In this document: positions 25,131 through 35,496 of the stretch, piece after piece
How positions within the stretch are numbered: position 1 is the first letter of the stretch
Layout of the letters: each line of letters starts with the position of its first letter
Assembly: GCF_030315685.1 (NCBI RefSeq)
Contig: NZ_JASXSI010000004.1
Coordinates: 62,001-126,000, forward strand
Direction: 5' to 3'
Length of the DNA: 64,000 bases
From: Gordonia sp. ABSL11-1
GTDB taxonomy: Bacteria > Actinomycetota > Actinomycetes > Mycobacteriales > Mycobacteriaceae
The notes under the pieces: model-generated
Seen by the model: the letters and a program-made list of their open reading frames with translations, nothing else
The model's database searches: none
Told to the model about the DNA's origin: nothing
Position numbers and translations under genes: made by a program

Positions 25131-26834
25131 CTACAGTCGCCGCCGTCGTGACGGACGCCCTGCATCCGGATCGTTCGGGTCGAGCACCAGGCCGCGGGCC
25201 TGCTCCTCGAAGCCTTCGCCCCAGCCCGCCTGATCGGTCCGCGCCAGACCGGCAATTTCTACTACAGTACGTCGTTCGCCCGGGTCACCGGAAACCGATG
25301 TCGTCACCGGCACCAGCCGCACCCAGATCCGGCGCCTGCGGATGAGCAACGAGACGAGCAGTCCGCCGAGCATCACGATCGACGACACGAGCACCCAGAT
25401 CTGCGCCGGATCGTGCGACACCTGCACCGACACCCAGCGGTCGTAGCCGTCGAACCGCACCGAGGTGCCGTCGGGCAGGGCGTGCGTCTGCCCCTGCGCC
25501 AGGTTGACCTGGGCGCGCTGCTGCAGACGTCCCTGCTGGATCAGCCCCTGATCCAGCGAGTAGGCGTTCTGGGGTTTACCGGTGTCGAGCCCGGTGTCAC
25601 CCTCGTAGATGCGGATGGCGACGTACGGATCCTTCGGCTCCGGCGACGACGACAGCAGCAGCGTCCCGTGGAAGGCCGCGGTCGGCGCGAACAGCCCCTC
25701 GAGCGCGATCTGATGTGAGCGGCGTTCGTCCTCGTTGGGGTAGAGCCCGGCCGGTGTGTCGAATCGGGCCGCCCCCGAGGACATCATCGTCTGCATGTCG
25801 TCCGGGATGAAGAGCACGGTCTGCGACCGCTCCTGCCCGTTCGGGAAGGTGACGGTGAACTTCGGGGCGAACCCGTTGCCGAGGACGTAGACGCGGTCGC
25901 CCGCTACGCGCAGCGGCTCGTTCACCCGGATCGTCGCCTGCTTCCACGTCGACGAGTCCGACGACGTCGTGCCCTCGGTGTAGCGCGTCTTCGCGGTGTA
26001 CATGTCGGGCTGGCCGTTGGGCAGGAAGCTCGCGTCGAACTGATCGACGCGGAAACAGAACGGCGCCAGGTCGGTTCCGTCGACGAGGTTGCCGGCGCGG
26101 AAGGAGTCGTAGACCGCGGTCGAGGTGTTGCACAGGCCCTGCTCACCGTCGGCGACCAGGCTACGGGTGCCCTCGTAGCCGTACAGCTTGCCGACGGCGA
26201 TCGACACGAGCAGCGCCAGCAACGCGAAATGGAAGACCAGGTTGCCGAACTCGCGCAGATACCCCTTCTCCGCGGACACCTCGACCGTGCCCTCGGGAAA
26301 CGCCTTCGACGACGGGCGAACGGTCGTCGTCCGACGCCAACCGCGCAGATTCGTCGAGATCCGCTCGGCGACCTCGTCGGGTGTGCCGTCGACCTCCTGG
26401 CTGACGTGCCTCGGCAGACGACTCAGATTGCGGGGCGCGGCAACAGGTTTGGCGCGCAGGCTGTGGAAGTGTTCGACCATCCGCGGTGTGAGACAACCCA
26501 CCAGGGAGACGAACAGCAGGACATAGATCGCGGTGAACCAGGTGCTGGAGAAGACGTCGAACAGTTGCAGACGGTCCATCGTCTGACCGATCCAGCCGTG
26601 GTCGTCGATGTAGGTGAGCGTCTTCTGCTCGTTCAGCGACCGCTGCGGGAGCAGCGCGCCGGGGATGGCGGCCAGTGCCAGGAGGAACAGCAGGATGAGG
26701 GCTGTCCGCATCGAGGTCAGCGAGCGCCACAGATTGCGGGCGGGCCACAGGACGCGACGCACAAACCAGTGCGGACGCGACGGGCCGGGGCCCTGGGCCA
26801 CATCGGGTTCGGGGGCGACGTCGGTGTCGGTCAT
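25131..26834 (-). CDS. resB: Cytochrome c biogenesis protein ResB
   Basis: 567 residues. Membrane segments near 39-60, 98-118 and 195-215 are followed by a large extracytoplasmic domain (about 220-480) and a final membrane helix near 490-510 ([20 protein letters not shown]). The motif [28 protein letters not shown] near the first helix and [20 protein letters not shown] are typical of ResB/Ccs1. It partners with CcsB in haem delivery. It overlaps ccdA by 4 bp. N-terminal 30 residues are hydrophilic and Pro-rich. Confidence 0.9.
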   Translation of the reverse strand: MTDTDVAPEPDVAQGPGPSRPHWFVRRVLWPARNLWRSLTSMRTALILLFLLALAAIPGALLPQRSLNEQKTLTYIDDHGWIGQTMDRLQLFDVFSSTWFTAIYVLLFVSLVGCLTPRMVEHFHSLRAKPVAAPRNLSRLPRHVSQEVDGTPDEVAERISTNLRGWRRTTTVRPSSKAFPEGTVEVSAEKGYLREFGNLVFHFALLALLVSIAVGKLYGYEGTRSLVADGEQGLCNTSTAVYDSFRAGNLVDGTDLAPFCFRVDQFDASFLPNGQPDMYTAKTRYTEGTTSSDSSTWKQATIRVNEPLRVAGDRVYVLGNGFAPKFTVTFPNGQERSQTVLFIPDDMQTMMSSGAARFDTPAGLYPNEDERRSHQIALEGLFAPTAAFHGTLLLSSSPEPKDPYVAIRIYEGDTGLDTGKPQNAYSLDQGLIQQGRLQQRAQVNLAQGQTHALPDGTSVRFDGYDRWVSVQVSHDPAQIWVLVSSIVMLGGLLVSLLIRRRRIWVRLVPVTTSVSGDPGERRTVVEIAGLARTDQAGWGEGFEEQARGLVLDPNDPDAGRPSRRRRL

Positions 26835-27667
26835 ACGGGTAACTCCGTGTCGGTGATGAAGGCGTCACGGACCCAGACAATGAACTGATCCCACAGCCCG
26901 GTCACCAGGGCGACGCCGACGGCGATGAGCATGATCCCGCCGAAGACCTGGATCGCGCGGGCGTGATCGCGCAGCCAGCCGAGGCTGCGCAGCGCCCACG
27001 CCGACGAGAACGCCAGGATGACGAACGGGATGCCGAGACCGGCGCAGTAGGCAACGATCAGCGCGACGCCTTTGGCCGCGGTGGCACCCTCGGTGCCGCT
27101 GGCGGTCGCGATGACCGCGGCGAGGGTCGGTCCGAGACACGGCGTCCAGCCCAGCGCGAACACCGCGCCGAGCAGCGGGGCGCCGACGATGTTGGAGACG
27201 TTGCGCGGCGCGAACCGGAACTCGTGCTGCATCATCGGCACCAGGCCGATGAACACCAGGCCCATGGCGATGGTGACGACACCGCCGATACGTTGCAGCA
27301 GTTCACGATTCACCACGAACGTGCTGGTGATGCCGAGGACCGTCGCGGTGGCCGCGACGAAGACAACGGTGAAGCCGAGGACAAACAGCGCGGCGGCCAC
27401 GGCGACGCGGGAGCGTCCGCGCTTGGCCGATTCGCCGACGCTGACGGCCGGGGCCTCCGCGCCGACGAGGCCCGCGAGATACGAGAGGTATCCGGGAACC
27501 AGCGGGACGACGCAGGGCGACGCGAACGACACGAGTCCGGCGACCACACATGCGGCCAGCGCCAGCAGCAGCGGACCGCTGGACACTGTGGTGGCGAACG
27601 TCTCGCCGACGGCCGCCTGCGGGGTGAGGTCGACCATCGCCGTGACGGTGGTCATCGTCGAGGTCAT
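26831..27667 (-). CDS. ccdA: Cytochrome c biogenesis protein CcdA
   Basis: 278 residues, DsbD/CcdA transmembrane family. [20 protein letters not shown] (about 49-68) and [15 protein letters not shown] (about 174-188) hold the two redox-active cysteines that move electrons across the membrane to ResA. Six hydrophobic helices are apparent. It overlaps resA by 4 bp and resB by 4 bp, so the three products are coupled. Start codon at 27667. Confidence 0.93.
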   Translation of the reverse strand: MTSTMTTVTAMVDLTPQAAVGETFATTVSSGPLLLALAACVVAGLVSFASPCVVPLVPGYLSYLAGLVGAEAPAVSVGESAKRGRSRVAVAAALFVLGFTVVFVAATATVLGITSTFVVNRELLQRIGGVVTIAMGLVFIGLVPMMQHEFRFAPRNVSNIVGAPLLGAVFALGWTPCLGPTLAAVIATASGTEGATAAKGVALIVAYCAGLGIPFVILAFSSAWALRSLGWLRDHARAIQVFGGIMLIAVGVALVTGLWDQFIVWVRDAFITDTELPV

Positions 27668-28293
27668 GGCTGCCCCGGGGCCGAGGCGGGTGCCGGGGTC
27701 GTGGCGGCAGGCGATTCGGCGGCGACGCGGCGGACCGCGGCGTCGAGTTCCTCGGCGGTGACTGCCTTCAGGAACACCGTGGCGGGCTGGTGCCGGCGAT
27801 CGAGGATGACGGTTGTCGGAACCACGGCCGTCGGAGTGGTCAACGCCGACAGGGTCATGCCGTCGAAGTCGTAGATGGACGGGAAGCCGACGTTGCGGTC
27901 GGCGACGAAATCCTTGGCGGAGTCGCGGTCGTCGCGCAGATTGATGCCGACGAACTCCACGCCGAGATCCTTGGTCTGCTCGTAGACCTGTTCGAGGTCG
28001 TCGGCCTCACCGCGGCACGGACCGCACCACGAACCCCAGACGTTCACGACGACGACCTTGTCGCGGAAGCGGTCGTCGGACAGCGACAGCGGTGCGTCGG
28101 TGACCAGGTCCGGGCCGGACAGGTCGGCGACCTTCTTGCGGTCGGCGACCGGATAGGTGATGACCGTCTGCCCGCCGGGCGACACGAACTGGAAGGTGTC
28201 CCCCTGCGCCACGGCGTCGTCGCCGGTACCGCAGCCGCTGATCACACCGACCAGGGCCGCCAACACCGTCAGCAGCAGAGAAACCTTGCGCAC
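27664..28293 (-). CDS. resA: ResA-type thioredoxin-like lipoprotein
   Basis: 209 residues. The signal sequence ends in a lipobox-like VISGC (Cys near residue 21), so the protein is probably lipid-anchored outside the membrane. The thioredoxin-fold domain has [19 protein letters not shown] (CGPC active site), and the cis-Pro region reads [12 protein letters not shown]. It reduces the haem-binding cysteines of apocytochrome c, recharged by CcdA. Follows the phosphoglycerate-mutase-like gene by 27 bp. Corresponds to Rv0526. Confidence 0.88.
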   Translation of the reverse strand: MRKVSLLLTVLAALVGVISGCGTGDDAVAQGDTFQFVSPGGQTVITYPVADRKKVADLSGPDLVTDAPLSLSDDRFRDKVVVVNVWGSWCGPCRGEADDLEQVYEQTKDLGVEFVGINLRDDRDSAKDFVADRNVGFPSIYDFDGMTLSALTTPTAVVPTTVILDRRHQPATVFLKAVTAEELDAAVRRVAAESPAATTPAPASAPGQP

Positions 28294-28320
28294 GCTCGTC
28301 CTATCGCACCGGGATGATGA

Positions 28321-28950
28321 TCACGCCCCGGTCGCGAGCGGATCCGAGGAGCCCGCCGGCTCGGAGTAGATGATGTCGACGAGGGCATCCCCCTCGTAGA
28401 TGAGGCTGGTCAGCGAGGCCAGTGAGCACTGCCGACGCCGCGGGTCGTGCCAGAGGCGCTGGCCCTCGAGGAAGCGGCGCAGGGTGTAGACCGGCAACTG
28501 ATGGCTCACGCAGACCGCCTCGTGCCCGCGGGCCGCGTCGCGCGCCTTGTTGGCCGCGGCCAGCATGCGGTGCGCCAATTGGATGTAGGGCTCGCCCCAG
28601 GACGGGGTGAACGGATCGCGCATCTTGGGCCAGTGCCGCGGCTTGCTCAGCGCGCCGTCGCCGACGGAGACCTTGAGTCCCTCGAAGACGTTGTCGGCCT
28701 CGATGAGCTCGTCGTCGGTGACGATCGACAGACCGTGGGCGGACGCGATCGGTGTCGCGGTCTCCTGCGCACGCTGCAGCGGTGACGCGAACACCGCCGT
28801 GATGTCGTGGTCGGCGAGGGTGTCGGCGACCTTGCGGGCCTGCGCCCGCCCGTTCTCCGACAGACGGAAGCCGGGCAGTCGGCCGTAGAGGATCCCGTCG
28901 GGATTGTGCACCTCGCCGTGGCGCATCATGTGGACGATCGTGTTGGTCAC
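28321..28950 (-). CDS. Histidine phosphatase (phosphoglycerate mutase-like) family protein
   Basis: 209 residues. The RHG motif is in [27 protein letters not shown] (about residues 8-34), [15 protein letters not shown] gives the second Arg, [14 protein letters not shown] the Glu, and [15 protein letters not shown] the second catalytic His. It is a phosphohydrolase or mutase of unknown substrate; Rv0525 is the syntenic gene. Overlaps hemL by 4 bp, linking it to the haem/cytochrome operon. Confidence 0.85.
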   Translation of the reverse strand: MTNTIVHMMRHGEVHNPDGILYGRLPGFRLSENGRAQARKVADTLADHDITAVFASPLQRAQETATPIASAHGLSIVTDDELIEADNVFEGLKVSVGDGALSKPRHWPKMRDPFTPSWGEPYIQLAHRMLAAANKARDAARGHEAVCVSHQLPVYTLRRFLEGQRLWHDPRRRQCSLASLTSLIYEGDALVDIIYSEPAGSSDPLATGA

Positions 28951-30284
28951 CTGGTCTCCCCCGGGTCAGCTCTGTACGCAGATGCGGCGGCGCGGGCAGC
29001 GGCCGGCAGTGCATCGGCGATTCGTGAGAAAGCATCCTCGTCCAACGCCGCCGAGACAAACCAGGCCTCGAAGGCACTCGGGGGTGGGTAGACCCCCTGA
29101 TCGAGCAACGCGTGGAAGAAGGGCGCGAAACGCCAGGTCTCGGTGGCTTTCACGCCCGCATAATCAACGATCGGCGCGGTCTGGTCGGTGAAGAAGACCG
29201 ACAGCATGTTCCCGGCGCGCTGTACACGGTGGGCGATACCCGCGGTCGTCAGAGCGTCGGTGAGCAGCGCATCGAGACGATCAGCGTTGGCGTCGAGCGC
29301 GGCGTAGGCGGCGGCATCGGCGTGACGTAGCGTCGCGAGACCCGCGGCGACGGCGACGGGATTGCCGGACAGTGTGCCCGCCTGATAGACGGGGCCGGTC
29401 GGGGCGAGACGTTCCATGACGTCGGCGCGACCGCCGAAGGCCGCCGCCGGCAGCCCGCCACTCATCACCTTGCCGAAGGTGTACAGGTCCGCACCCACAC
29501 CCTCGAGTCCGTACCAACCGGATGGGCTCACCCGGAAACCGGTCATGACCTCGTCGATGATGAACAGCGCGCCGTGCCGGCGGGTGAGTTCGCGCAGGCC
29601 GGCATTGAATCCGTCCCGCGGTGCGACGGCACCCATGTTGCCGGCCGCAGCCTCGGTGATGACCGCGGCGATGTCGTCGCCGAATTCCTCGAAGGTCTTC
29701 GCGACGGCCGCGAGGTCGTTGTACGGCAGGACGAGGGTGTCGTGGGCGGAGGCGCCGGTGACGCCCGGAGAGGTCGGGAGGCCCAGTGTTGCGACGCCGG
29801 AACCGGCGTCGGCGAGCAGGGCGTCGACGTGACCGTGGTAGCAGCCGGCGAACTTGATGATCTTGGAGCGGCCGGTGAATCCGCGGGCCAGGCGGATCGC
29901 CGACATGGTGGCCTCGGTGCCCGAGTTGACCAGCCGGACGAGTTCGACGGGGTCCACGCGGTCGATGATCTCCTCGGCGAGGGCGATCTCGGCCTCGGTG
30001 GGCGCGCCGAACGACAGACCGTCGACGGCTGCCTTCTGCACCGCCTCGACCACGGCCGGATGTGCATGTCCGAGGATCATCGGTCCCCAGGAACAGACGA
30101 GGTCGACGTAGTCGTTGCCGTCCGCGTCGATGAGGCGGTTGCCCTTGGCCGACGCGATGAAGCGGGGATCGCCGCCGACCGCGGAGAACGCGCGGACCGG
30201 GGAATTGACCCCTCCGGGAATCGCCTGTGCAGCGCGGCGGAACAGCGCCGCGGACGTCGGGGCGGCATCAGCGGAACGGGTCAC
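28947..30284 (-). CDS. hemL: Glutamate-1-semialdehyde 2,1-aminomutase
   Basis: 445 residues. It converts glutamate-1-semialdehyde to 5-aminolevulinate for haem. Visible hallmarks: [67 protein letters not shown] region ([18 protein letters not shown]) and the PLP lysine in [23 protein letters not shown] at 30284 preceded by TGGAG is preferred to an upstream TTG at 30320. Together with hemA it gives the C5 route. First gene of the hemL-PGM-resA-ccdA-resB-ccsB operon (Rv0524-Rv0529 order). Confidence 0.93.
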   Translation of the reverse strand: MTRSADAAPTSAALFRRAAQAIPGGVNSPVRAFSAVGGDPRFIASAKGNRLIDADGNDYVDLVCSWGPMILGHAHPAVVEAVQKAAVDGLSFGAPTEAEIALAEEIIDRVDPVELVRLVNSGTEATMSAIRLARGFTGRSKIIKFAGCYHGHVDALLADAGSGVATLGLPTSPGVTGASAHDTLVLPYNDLAAVAKTFEEFGDDIAAVITEAAAGNMGAVAPRDGFNAGLRELTRRHGALFIIDEVMTGFRVSPSGWYGLEGVGADLYTFGKVMSGGLPAAAFGGRADVMERLAPTGPVYQAGTLSGNPVAVAAGLATLRHADAAAYAALDANADRLDALLTDALTTAGIAHRVQRAGNMLSVFFTDQTAPIVDYAGVKATETWRFAPFFHALLDQGVYPPPSAFEAWFVSAALDEDAFSRIADALPAAARAAASAYRADPGETR

Positions 30285-30421
30285 GGGCTCCAGTGTTCCA
30301 AACGCCGTCGACGTGGCCAAAATCGTTCAGGCTGCTCTCAGGCTGCGACCTGCGGGTTCTGCCGCCGATTCAGCTGCAGCAAGAGAGTGATGTCACGTCA
30401 ACTGTTGTCGCCGTCGCCCGC

Positions 30422-31312
30422 TCAGGCTGCTGTCGGATCGGCCTTCTTCCGGCGCCGGCGGCGCCTGCCGGTCGGCAGCTTCTTCAGATGTTCGCGTCGG
30501 CGGACCAGGTCACGCACGGTGTTCTCGGCCTGGTCCCAGTCGTTGACCACCCGCTGGTAACTCAAGCGCAAGGTCACGTACCCGAGACGTGCGGCCTCCT
30601 CATCGCGTCGTCGATCCTTCTCGCGCTGCTCGGGCGTCCGGTCGTGGAACTCTTTGCTGTCCACCTCGATGATCAGGCGAGTGCCTACCAACAGGTCGAC
30701 ACGTCCGACTCCCTTGATCTTCACCTGAGCGCGTACCTTGATCCCGGCGAGCTGTAGGCGAAGCCGAACCATCGTCTCCGTACCGGACTCGGCCTTCGAG
30801 TCGCACCGCGCGAGCAGGCGTCGGATTCGTCGCGGCGCAGATGCCATCAGCTGTTCGAGGTCACACATCTCGAGCAGTTCCTTGTGGAGTAGTGAATCGC
30901 AGATCACGACGATGCCTTCGTCGTCGAGACACTTCAGTGCGTGGCGGAACGCCGTCCGAACGTCGTCGACAGCCGACACCTCCGGCTCCGGAGCGCCGTA
31001 ACACTTGCAGAAGCGTCTCCCCCGACCACCGCGATGAGCCGACTCGCGGCCACGCACATGAACCTTCTTCGTATGGACCGGGACCCACACCCCGTGGAGC
31101 TTGAGCGCGGAGAGGCAGCTCAGCACTCCGCCGGCCGTGACCGCCTCGAGGACAGTGGCATCCGCGGAGGTGAATGCGTACCAACCACGCCGGATCCTGC
31201 GTATCGTCTTGTCCGCCAGTCCCCGCCTGGCCTCGGCGAGCGTCACCCCTTGTGACGACATCTCGGCCCAGGACAGCACCCCGTACGGATTCTCGATCTC
31301 GAGCAAGGTCAT
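30422..31312 (-). CDS. AbiEi-like HTH plus DUF559/Vsr-like nuclease-fold protein, paralogue B
   Basis: 296 residues, collinear with the gene at 7955-8812. N-terminal winged-helix (WAEMSSQGVTLAEARRGLADKTIRRIRRGWYAF) and middle domain (AGGVLSCLSALKLHGVW, DDVRTAFRHALKCL) come first. The C-terminal PD-(D/E)XK-like domain has SGTETMVRLRLQ, VGRVDLLVGTRLIIEVDSKEFH and RRRDEEAARLGYVTLRLSY. A very basic tail (RRRRRRKK) ends the protein. The ATG at 31312 matches the paralogue's start. No toxin gene adjoins it. Function unknown; a nuclease or DNA-binding role is inferred from the fold. Confidence 0.72.
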   Translation of the reverse strand: MTLLEIENPYGVLSWAEMSSQGVTLAEARRGLADKTIRRIRRGWYAFTSADATVLEAVTAGGVLSCLSALKLHGVWVPVHTKKVHVRGRESAHRGGRGRRFCKCYGAPEPEVSAVDDVRTAFRHALKCLDDEGIVVICDSLLHKELLEMCDLEQLMASAPRRIRRLLARCDSKAESGTETMVRLRLQLAGIKVRAQVKIKGVGRVDLLVGTRLIIEVDSKEFHDRTPEQREKDRRRDEEAARLGYVTLRLSYQRVVNDWDQAENTVRDLVRRREHLKKLPTGRRRRRRKKADPTAA

Positions 31313-31486
31313 GGCACAAAGGATGTCGCCTGAGCGAGGTGCACTACCGCCTGCCGACAACTCGGACGCAGATCTGTGGAGAGATTTCTGCCTGTGGACA
31401 GAACAAGCCATATACAGCTGCAGCCCTGGACGTCAGGGGCCACAATAGTTGTCGCCCGTGACCTCCAGGGCTGCTCTCGGATCGGG

Positions 31487-31515
31487 CTAGCGGCGGGCTA
31501 GCGGCGGGCTAGCGG
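31487..31515. repeat. Short 11-bp tandem repeat
   Basis: CTAGCGGCGGG occurs twice, followed by a partial third copy (CTAGCGG). The third copy supplies the TAG stop of the minus-strand SGNH gene at 31509. The units also carry stop codons in other phases. Confidence 0.6.
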
Positions 31516-32408
31516 AGCACCGCGGCGATCTGGTCGGCGATCGCCTGCTGGCCGAGCTCGTTGGGATGGACCGGCGCCGCGCCGTTCGCGCCGGTCTGCG
31601 GTTCGACCCAGCGCTGCCCGACCGGCGCGCACGCGTCATGGCCCTGCGACACCGACGACATGTCGACATAGGTGACACCGGTGACCTGGGCGGCCCGGCG
31701 GATCGCATCGTTCAGCTCGGCCTGCAGGTCGTGCAGGTACGGCACGTCGCCGGTCGCGACCCGCACCGTCGGATAGCAGCCGGTCCGCTCGGGCAGAATC
31801 CACGGATAACCGACGGCGACGACCCGGGCGTCCGGGGCCTTCGCCCGCACGGCCGAGAGTGCCCGTCGCAGAGCCGGATACGTGCGGTCACGGATGATGT
31901 CGACGTACTCGTCGCCGTATGCGTCCCGACAGGGGGATCCGGTCGGATCCGTCGCCGCGACATCCGAGCACGTGCCGATGGCCCGCGTGTACACGCTGCT
32001 GTCGTTGCCGCCGATCATGACCGTCACGACGTCGGTGTCGGCCGACACGGCATCGATCTGCGGTGGGACACCGTCGTATTGGGCGTCGAAGAAGTCGGAG
32101 GTGTCCGCGCCGCCGCAACTGACGTCATCGAGCCGGTAGGTCTCGCGGGCGGCGAGCACGTGCGCGAAGTTGCGCGATGACCGCATGCACAGGAAGTAGG
32201 AGTCCTCGACGAGCGGCTGCACGCCGACGGCGGCGCTGAAACTGTCCCCCAGGTTCGCGAGGGTTCTCGTGTCGTCGGGCCGGGCGGAACCCGACGTCGC
32301 GGAAGCCGATGTCGCCGAACCCGATTGATCCGAGGTCGAGGACGCACACCCGGCGGTCGCCATCACGACGGCCACGACCGCCGCGCACACCATGCGGACG
32401 GCCCTCAT
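31509..32408 (-). CDS. SGNH/GDSL-type hydrolase lipoprotein
   Basis: 299 residues. The signal peptide has a lipobox MATAGC (Cys near 21), then a Ser/Ala/Thr linker (about 22-48). The SGNH blocks are complete: LANLGDSFSAAVG with the nucleophile Ser, the Gly in SCGGADT, VMIGGNDSSVY with Asn, and VHPNELGQQ with catalytic His. Cysteines in CMRSS, SCGG, GTCSD, SPCRD, TGCYP and HDACAP suggest three disulphides, as in actinobacterial secreted lipases/esterases. The substrate is probably an envelope lipid or ester. Start overlaps the PucR stop by 4 bp. Confidence 0.85.
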   Translation of the reverse strand: MRAVRMVCAAVVAVVMATAGCASSTSDQSGSATSASATSGSARPDDTRTLANLGDSFSAAVGVQPLVEDSYFLCMRSSRNFAHVLAARETYRLDDVSCGGADTSDFFDAQYDGVPPQIDAVSADTDVVTVMIGGNDSSVYTRAIGTCSDVAATDPTGSPCRDAYGDEYVDIIRDRTYPALRRALSAVRAKAPDARVVAVGYPWILPERTGCYPTVRVATGDVPYLHDLQAELNDAIRRAAQVTGVTYVDMSSVSQGHDACAPVGQRWVEPQTGANGAAPVHPNELGQQAIADQIAAVLR

Positions 32409-33916
32409 GCGCCGGCGCCCAACATCATCAGCAGCAGCTCGGCGCGCGTCCGGGCATCCGACAGATCCACCTCGAGCATGTCCTCGATTCGTTCGATCCG
32501 GTGCCGCAGGGTATGCCGGTGTACGCCTTGCGCGGCAGCGGCCACACCCCAGTTGCCGTTGGCCTCGAGGTAGGCGAGCAGGCTCTCCCGTAGGGCGGTG
32601 CCGTGGTCGGCATCGTGGTCGAGCACCGGCCGGAGCCGTTGGTCGAAGGCGTCGTTGAGCGCGCGGCGCACCGGGTCGATCGCCAGCAGTGACCGGCTGC
32701 CGTGCAGGTCGACCATCTGTCCGACGGCGGCCGACCGGCAGGCCAACCGGGCCTGCCGCACCGACTCGCCGACATCCCGTGCGAGGGTCACCGACCCGAT
32801 GCCCCCCGACACCGGCGCGGTCGCATTCAACATGGTCAGCAGCCCGGCGGCGAGGTCGGTGCGGTCGTCACCGCGAAGCACCGCGATGACGTCGGGGCCG
32901 TCGCGGTGCACGAACACCGGACGCCAGCGATGTTCCAGTTCGTCGACGAGGCGCCTGCGGCCGTGGGTGGCGGCGTCGGCATCGGTGAAGGCGAACGCGA
33001 CCGCGCGGACGCGTCCCGACGGATCGGCGGCCCGACCGAGGATCCGGCGCAGTCCGGGCCCGACCGTGCTCGAGCCGGCGGGGTCCATGGCCAGTGCGAG
33101 CACATCGTCGTGGACGTCGGCGACGTCGCGCGACACCTGACGCGGTGCGGCGTGCTCGATGGCGAGCAGGGAGATGGCGTGCCCGAGCAGCATGCGCTCG
33201 ACGTCATCGAGCGCGATCGGTCCGACGACACCGAGATGCCCATAGGTGCGGCCGCCCGATCCGATCCGCGCGACCGTGATCGTCGCGGTGCCCGTGACAC
33301 GGACGGCCCCGGCCGACGCCGGGTCGCGCATCACGAGGTCGCGGATCCGGTTGAGATCGGCGGTGGCGATGGTGCGGGGAGCCGTGGCGACCACGGCCAG
33401 ACCGGTGTCGAGGAGGACCACATCATGACTCACCGCGTCGGCGAGTTCACGGACGAGAGCCGCCGATCCGCCCGACGCGGCGGCCCGGGTCATCCGCGGC
33501 TGCGCCTTGGTGGCCGACACGAGTCGAGCCGAACGCTGTGCGGCAATTTGGTCGAGCACCGTTCGCGTGATCGCCGAGAACGGGACCGGCAGCGGCACCT
33601 CGAACAGTGGCAGCCCGAGGTCGTCGGCGACCTCCGACATCTCCGGCGGCACCGCGTCGAACCCGAAACCGACGCCGAATCCGACCGCCGCGACACCGAC
33701 CTCGTCGAGGTGGCGGAGGTAGTCGCGGCGCAGGTCGGGGTCGTCGGCGAGTCGCATGCCGGTGGTCAGCAGGACCTCCCCGCCGGACAGCCACTCGCCC
33801 GCGTTCACCAGCTCCGACGACACCGCACAGTCCAGCTGTCGGCCGAGGCCCGCGGCACCCCCGCGCAGGGCGAGCTCCAGCCGGCGCTGGGCCATCAACC
33901 ACCGCACGGTCGTCAC
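32405..33916 (-). CDS. PucR-family transcriptional regulator
   Basis: 503 residues. The N-terminal PucR-like ligand region (about 10-130) has GEWLSGGEVLLTTGMRL and GVAAVGFGVGFGFDAVPPEM. A GGDEF-like middle domain comes next, and the C-terminal HTH_30 has LLAYLEANGNWGVAAAAQGVHRHTLRHRIERIEDML. PucR proteins activate purine, GABA or amine catabolism genes. It is divergent from the amine-degradation operon starting at 34062, so it is its probable regulator. It overlaps the SGNH lipoprotein gene by 4 bp. Confidence 0.85.
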   Translation of the reverse strand: MTTVRWLMAQRRLELALRGGAAGLGRQLDCAVSSELVNAGEWLSGGEVLLTTGMRLADDPDLRRDYLRHLDEVGVAAVGFGVGFGFDAVPPEMSEVADDLGLPLFEVPLPVPFSAITRTVLDQIAAQRSARLVSATKAQPRMTRAAASGGSAALVRELADAVSHDVVLLDTGLAVVATAPRTIATADLNRIRDLVMRDPASAGAVRVTGTATITVARIGSGGRTYGHLGVVGPIALDDVERMLLGHAISLLAIEHAAPRQVSRDVADVHDDVLALAMDPAGSSTVGPGLRRILGRAADPSGRVRAVAFAFTDADAATHGRRRLVDELEHRWRPVFVHRDGPDVIAVLRGDDRTDLAAGLLTMLNATAPVSGGIGSVTLARDVGESVRQARLACRSAAVGQMVDLHGSRSLLAIDPVRRALNDAFDQRLRPVLDHDADHGTALRESLLAYLEANGNWGVAAAAQGVHRHTLRHRIERIEDMLEVDLSDARTRAELLLMMLGAGA

Positions 33917-34061
33917 ACCGCCACCCTACCCATCCATGGACATAGTGGAGCGATCTACGAAAGTGCTTGTACAGATTGGCAGGCCACGTCCGGGCGTCCG
34001 GAGGCGAACACTGGGGTCTGAACCGACAATCCACCACCGCACCATCGCGAGGGCCAGCACC

Positions 34062-35471
34062 ATGTCCGACAGCACCATGTCCGTCTTGCAGAACTACATC
34101 AACGGCGAGTTCGTCTCATCCACCTCCACCGAGACCATCGACATCGTCAATCCGGTCGACGAATCCGTGGTCGCCGTGTCACCGGTCTCCACCGCCGCCG
34201 ACGTCGACTCCGCCATGGCGGCGGCCGCCGGTGCGTTCCCCGCGTGGAGTCAGAGGGCCCCGTCGGAGCGCCAGAAGGCGTTGCTGAAGTTCGCCGACGC
34301 GATCGAGGCCGCATCGGACGAGCTGGTGGCGGCGCAGGCCCGCAACACCGGACAGCCCGAGGACCAGATCGCCGACGAGGAGGTCACCGTCGGCGCGGAT
34401 CAGGTGCGCTTCTTCGCCGGCGCGGCACGCATGCTCGAGGGCAAGTCCGCGGGCGAGTACATGACCGGCCACACCTCGTTCGTCCGCCGCGAGCCGGTCG
34501 GTGTGATCGGGCAGGTGACCCCGTGGAACTACCCGCTGATGATGGCGATCTGGAAGATCGCCCCGGCCATCGCCGCCGGCAACACGGTGGTGCTCAAGCC
34601 GTCGGACACCACGCCGGAGTCGACGCTCGCGCTCGCCGCGGCGAGCAAGGACATCCTGCCGCCGGGTGTGCTCAACGTCGTTCTCGGCAACGGTGAGACC
34701 GGCGCCGCCGTCGTCGGGCATCCCACACCGCGGATGGTCTCGATCACCGGGTCGGTGCGGGCCGGCATCGCGGTGGCCGTATCGGCGGCACAGAACCTCA
34801 AGACCGCGCACCTCGAACTCGGCGGCAAGGCCCCGGCCGTGGTGTTCGCCGACGCCGACCTCGACAAGACCGTCGAACCGCTTGCGGCCGCGGCGTTCTT
34901 CAACGCCGGGCAGGACTGCACGGCCGTCACCCGTGTCCTCGTGCACGACTCCATCCACGACAGGGTCGTCGACCTGCTCGTCGAGGAGGCGGAGAAGGCG
35001 ACCGTCCCACCGCTCAACAACGTCAACCACTTCGGCAAGGTGTCGTCGATCCTGGACAACATCCCGCCGCACGCGACCGTCGCCGCCGGCGGCAAACGCA
35101 AGGGCGACAAGGGCTTCTTCATCGAGCCGACCGTCATCACCGGTGTCCGCCAGGACGACAAGCTGGTGCAGGAGGAGACGTTCGGACCGGTCATCACGGT
35201 GCAGCCGTTCTCCGACGAGAAGCAGGCGATCGAGATGTCGAACGACGTCGCCTACGGCCTGGCGTCGAGTGTCTGGACCTCGGATCACTCGACCGCGATG
35301 CGGATGTCGGCCGCGCTCGACTTCGGGTGCGTCTGGATCAACTGCCACATCCCACTGGTCGCCGAGATGCCGCACGGCGGGTTCAAGCACTCCGGGCACG
35401 GAAAAGACCTGTCGCTGTATGGCATCGAGGACTACACCCGGGTCAAGCACGTCATGAGCAACATCGAGTAG
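34062..35471 (+). CDS. Gamma-aminobutyraldehyde dehydrogenase-like ALDH
   Basis: 469 residues. Catalytic Glu252 (LELGGKAP) and Cys286 (NAGQDCTAVTRV) are present, with VTPWNYPLMMAIWKIAPAIAAGNT. The NAGQDCTA motif and IEDYTRVKHVM ending are characteristic of PatD/Prr aminobutyraldehyde dehydrogenases, which oxidise 4-aminobutanal to GABA. The ATG at 34062 has GAGGG upstream; a second in-frame ATG is at 34077. Followed after 25 bp by GABA transaminase, which fits the same pathway. Confidence 0.83.
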   Translation: MSDSTMSVLQNYINGEFVSSTSTETIDIVNPVDESVVAVSPVSTAADVDSAMAAAAGAFPAWSQRAPSERQKALLKFADAIEAASDELVAAQARNTGQPEDQIADEEVTVGADQVRFFAGAARMLEGKSAGEYMTGHTSFVRREPVGVIGQVTPWNYPLMMAIWKIAPAIAAGNTVVLKPSDTTPESTLALAAASKDILPPGVLNVVLGNGETGAAVVGHPTPRMVSITGSVRAGIAVAVSAAQNLKTAHLELGGKAPAVVFADADLDKTVEPLAAAAFFNAGQDCTAVTRVLVHDSIHDRVVDLLVEEAEKATVPPLNNVNHFGKVSSILDNIPPHATVAAGGKRKGDKGFFIEPTVITGVRQDDKLVQEETFGPVITVQPFSDEKQAIEMSNDVAYGLASSVWTSDHSTAMRMSAALDFGCVWINCHIPLVAEMPHGGFKHSGHGKDLSLYGIEDYTRVKHVMSNIE

Positions 35472-35496
35472 CGAGTCCGATCGAAGTGAGGCGACG

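Noticed and set aside
26963-27874. Long plus-strand frame opposite ccdA/resA
   Set aside because: Antisense of two intact conserved genes with no domain of its own.
30285-30320. TTG start for hemL with a 12-residue extension
   Set aside because: Rare start without ribosome-binding site; GTG at 30284 with TGGAG gives a good family length.
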